Source of the DNA: Desulfobacca acetoxidans
GTDB taxonomy: Bacteria > Desulfobacterota > Desulfobaccia > Desulfobaccales > 0-14-0-80-60-11
Length of the DNA: 8,714 nucleotides
NCBI GenBank assembly: GCA_022736495.1
Contig: DZCR01000136.1
Location: 1 to 8,714, forward strand
Reading direction: 5' to 3'
The notes below the pieces were generated by a model. The model made no database searches and was not told where the DNA came from. It was given only the letters and a program-made list of their open reading frames with translations. Positions 7,559 to 8,714 of the stretch are shown here, in pieces. A program made the translations under genes and the position numbers. How positions within the stretch are numbered: the stretch's first letter is position 1; each line of letters opens with the position of its first letter.

Positions 7559-7649
7559 GGGAATTACGATTCTTCCGCCCTCCCCCTACAAAAAACCCTC
7601 CCAGCCCCCTGAAATATCAAGTTTGGTCATACAGTATTTTTAGAGTTTT

Positions 7650-7677
7650 GTAGCGCCCATGCAGGTGCGCCCCTATG
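7650..7677. repeat. Possible fragment of a GC-rich dispersed hairpin repeat
   Basis: On the minus strand the segment reads TAGGGGCGCACC, then TGCATGGGCGCTA: an imperfect stem-loop embedded in AT-rich sequence. It resembles the GTAGGGGCGCACC-type intergenic repeats I recall from several bacterial phyla. The pairing is imperfect and there is only one copy here. Confidence 0.25.
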
Positions 7678-7700
7678 CAAATCAAATTCGAAGAGATCAG

Positions 7701-7817
7701 ATGGCGGCGAAAATCTCAAAATGCCTGATAGTTATTCTATTTCTGGTCTTACAACTCTCCCCTGCGCCCATTACCGATAGGCGAGCCGCCTTCTTATTAT
7801 ACCTGGATATCCCCTAG
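7701..7817 (+). CDS. Possible 38-residue secreted or membrane peptide
   Basis: ATG 7701 opens 38 codons ending at TAG 7815-7817. The product starts MAAKISK, has a hydrophobic core (CLIVILFLVLQL) and then SPAPIT, a layout like a signal peptide followed by a short tail. The upstream AAGAGA (7691-7696) is only a weak ribosome site, four bases from the start codon. It could be the start of a decayed gene for an exported protein, a true small peptide, or chance. No homologue is recognised. Confidence 0.22.
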   Translation: MAAKISKCLIVILFLVLQLSPAPITDRRAAFLLYLDIP

Positions 7818-7837
7818 CTTCTTTAAGCGCTGTGGGG

Positions 7838-7876
7838 AATAGAAATAAGGGGTTAGGCCGATTTACCTAACCCCTT
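7838..7876 (-). terminator. Intrinsic terminator of the (former) tRNA-His gene
   Basis: AAGGGGTTAGG (7847-7857) and CCTAACCCCTT (7866-7876) form a perfect 11-pair stem with an eight-base loop. Read on the minus strand the hairpin is followed by TATTTCTATT, a T-rich tract. It begins only eight bases beyond the CCA end of the tRNA-His fragment, the expected place for that gene's terminator. It shows that the left flank is native chromosome. Confidence 0.75.
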
Positions 7877-7884
7877 GAAATCTT

Positions 7885-7936
7885 TGGGGTGAGCTACGGG
7901 ACTTGAACCCGCGATCGCCGGGGCCACAACCCGGAG
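7885..7936 (-). pseudogene. 3' fragment of tRNA-His (GTG): attachment-site remnant of an integrative element
   Basis: On the minus strand the 52 bases contain an anticodon arm CCGGG-TTGTGGC-CCCGG (anticodon GTG, histidine), variable loop CGATC, T arm GCGGG-TTCAAGT-CCCGT, the 3' acceptor strand AGCTCAC, discriminator C and encoded CCA. The 5' acceptor strand (GTGAGCT expected) and the D arm are absent, and homology stops just before the anticodon stem. Such 3' tRNA fragments are the usual duplicated att site left when an element integrates at a tRNA gene. The fragment's orientation places the element on its right. Confidence 0.85.
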
Positions 7937-7942
7937 TTATAA

Positions 7943-8170
7943 TTTCCCATCCATTACCGAGAGCCGGAACGTCTCTATTACATCCGATACCGGCGAAACG
8001 GAAAAGAGGTGGAGGAACCTTGTGGCCGTCAATATCAGGATGATATGACACCGGCCAGAGCCAACAGAATCAGAGCCGAAAAAATTGATGGCAAGGCACC
8101 CTCACGGAAGGAAAAGCGGAAGGAAGAACGCGTCGTTAAGTGGACCCTCGACCGTCTATGGCCTACCGGC
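7943..8170 (+). pseudogene. Tyrosine recombinase (phage-type integrase), N-terminal arm remnant
   Basis: An open stretch of 76 codons between TAA (7940-7942) and TGA (8171-8173). It reads YYIRYRRNGKEVEEP (residues 12-26), then GRQYQDDMTPARANRIRAE and, after a charged region, KWTLDRLW. This resembles the arm-binding and start of the core-binding region of integrases from Desulfobacterota (from memory). The catalytic R-H-R-Y core is entirely missing and no proper start codon is present (first ATG at 8045), so it is dead. It begins seven bases from the tRNA fragment and points away from it, the usual place for an integrase gene next to its att site. Confidence 0.7.
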
Positions 8171-8212
8171 TGACTTCCGAAGCACCCGGTCTTCGGGCTG
8201 GGTGAGGATTGA

Positions 8213-8365
8213 AACTGGAGCAATACGGATTGCCATCCTCCAAAGGGGCTGGAAGATCCGCTGACCAGGGCTGCAGCCATCGATCGCCTGGTGCATCACT
8301 GTGTCATCATTGAGCTGAATATCCCCAGTTATCGCATGGAACAGGCTAAACGGGCCCAAGAATAA
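8213..8365 (+). pseudogene. istB: IS21-family transposition helper ATPase IstB, C-terminal remnant
   Basis: Fifty codons ending at TAA 8363-8365. The conserved tail LEDPLTRAAAIDRLVHHC (residues 13-30), then VIIELNIPSYRMEQAKR, is the diagnostic IstB C-terminus (DRLxHH followed by SYR and AK). The Walker A/B ATPase region and the whole of istA are absent. The frame is closed upstream by TGA 8210-8212. It shares the frame of the integrase remnant; about 50 unassigned bases (8162-8212) with a CCGAAG/CTTCGG hairpin separate them. IstB helps the IstA transposase choose target DNA (family knowledge). The remnant indicates an old IS21-type insertion followed by a deletion. Confidence 0.75.
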
Positions 8366-8377
8366 GGGCAATCAAGA

Positions 8378-8411
8378 TGTCATTGCCAAGGAATTTAAGT
8401 GTCGTTATCAA
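8378..8411 (+). repeat. IS21-end-like repeat pair, 22-bp spacing (inner)
   Basis: TGTCATTGCCAA (8378-8389) and TGTCGTTATCAA (8400-8411) match at 9 of 12 positions and start exactly 22 bases apart, immediately after the istB stop. IS21-family ends are known to carry several repeated transposase-binding sites near the terminal inverted repeats, so these fit the right end of the element. Confidence 0.5.
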
Positions 8412-8463
8412 CACCCCGGCACCCCCAAGCCTCGGCCGAGATGGAGGCATCGCATGAATGAGG

Positions 8464-8514
8464 GCGGATTCGGCCTGCCCCGCATAAAGCTTGGTGCCGG
8501 CAGGCCGAATCCGC
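8464..8514. repeat. Perfect 16-bp inverted repeat with 19-base loop
   Basis: GCGGATTCGGCCTGCC (8464-8479) and its exact complement GGCAGGCCGAATCCGC (8499-8514) flank a 19-base spacer that can add a GCA/TGC pairing. No T-run follows on either strand, so it is not a simple terminator. It lies between the two pairs of IS21-like repeats, which suggests inserted sequence. Role unknown. Confidence 0.8.
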
Positions 8515-8571
8515 TAGCCCCGGCCTTCGGCTTGTATCGTCAGCTAAATTTAAGCGGTGGGGCGACGGGAA

Positions 8572-8609
8572 AAATAATTGTCGTTGAGGGGAGAAATAAT
8601 TGACGTTGA
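8572..8609 (+). repeat. IS21-end-like repeat pair, 22-bp spacing (outer)
   Basis: AAATAATTGTCGTTGA (8572-8587) and AAATAATTGACGTTGA (8594-8609) differ at one of 16 positions and are 22 bases apart. They contain the same TGTCGTT core and the same spacing as the inner pair near 8378-8411. Repeats of this form (AATAATTGTCGTTGA next to a G-run) are what I recall at the right ends of IS21-family elements, so the old element end probably lies near 8610. Confidence 0.6.
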
Positions 8610-8714
8610 TCATTAGGTTATCAAAACTTTTATATATTTTCAGGAGTTTCACCCCATACAGGGGATTCCTTCTCCCTATTTTTGCCAAGTGTTAATACGC
8701 AAACTATGAATATT

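Larger units (their letters stand above)
7885..8714. mobile_element. Degraded boundary of a tRNA-His integrative element with an IS21-family remnant
   Basis: Starting at the att fragment, the segment contains in order a tyrosine recombinase N-terminal remnant, an IstB C-terminal remnant, two pairs of IS21-end-like repeats and a large hairpin, with no intact gene. Bases 8610-8714 are AT-rich and contain nothing I can identify. The left limit (7885) is firm if the att reading is right. The right limit lies outside the window and is unknown. Confidence 0.6.

Noticed and set aside
8392..8554. AATTTAAG at 8392-8399 and 8547-8554 as an 8-bp target duplication around a 147-bp insertion
   Set aside because: One shared 8-mer is about what chance gives in several hundred bases, and the inner ends show only loose inverted similarity.
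8395..8688. 97-codon minus-strand frame over the IS remnant
   Set aside because: It runs through the 22-bp repeats and the perfect inverted repeat, so it is a by-product of those structures and not a gene.

Overview
The window reads as a stretch of chromosome from a mesophilic, fairly GC-rich Gram-negative bacterium. Gene style, repeats and the recombinase fragment most resemble Desulfobacterota (former Deltaproteobacteria). That placement is inference from family resemblance; no marker gene is present. The left 7.9 kb looks like ordinary chromosome with wide intergenic gaps. The right 0.8 kb is a degraded mobile-element boundary.

Layout: (1) At the left edge, a minus-strand gene for an exported protein keeps only its signal peptide (1-69). 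It is preceded by about 340 bases of leader that can fold extensively, and then by a block that is over 90% A+T. (2) A plus-strand Nudix hydrolase (634-1110) converges on a very large minus-strand soluble sensor histidine kinase (1146-5147). The kinase has six PAS-like modules, one GAF and a NarL/DegS-type HisKA_3/HATPase core. No response regulator is visible. (3) A gap of about 1.1 kb holds a nested palindrome, a small minus-strand Cys-x2-Cys protein (5572-5835), and a short reading frame with a strong ribosome site that is cut by one TAG. (4) An AlaC-like aminotransferase (6238-7452) has a clear sigma-70 promoter. It is followed by dispersed-type repeats and a possible 38-codon secreted peptide. 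(5) At 7885-7936 lies only the 3' part of a histidine tRNA gene on the minus strand, with its own intrinsic terminator still in place. Directly next to it are an N-terminal tyrosine recombinase remnant, the C-terminal end of an IS21-family IstB, two pairs of 22-bp-spaced repeats of the kind found at IS21 ends, and a perfect 16-bp inverted repeat.

The genes do not form one pathway. The Nudix enzyme is probably housekeeping or damage control, the kinase is a multi-input regulator with an unlinked partner, and the aminotransferase belongs to amino acid (alanine/glutamate) metabolism. The most informative story is at the right edge: an integrative element once recombined into tRNA-His, was hit by an IS21-type transposon, and decayed. 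Geometry predicts the element body and the intact tRNA-His lie to the right of the window. I saw no CRISPR array, rRNA, intact tRNA, toxin-antitoxin pair or defence operon, and nothing I can defend as a wholly new system.
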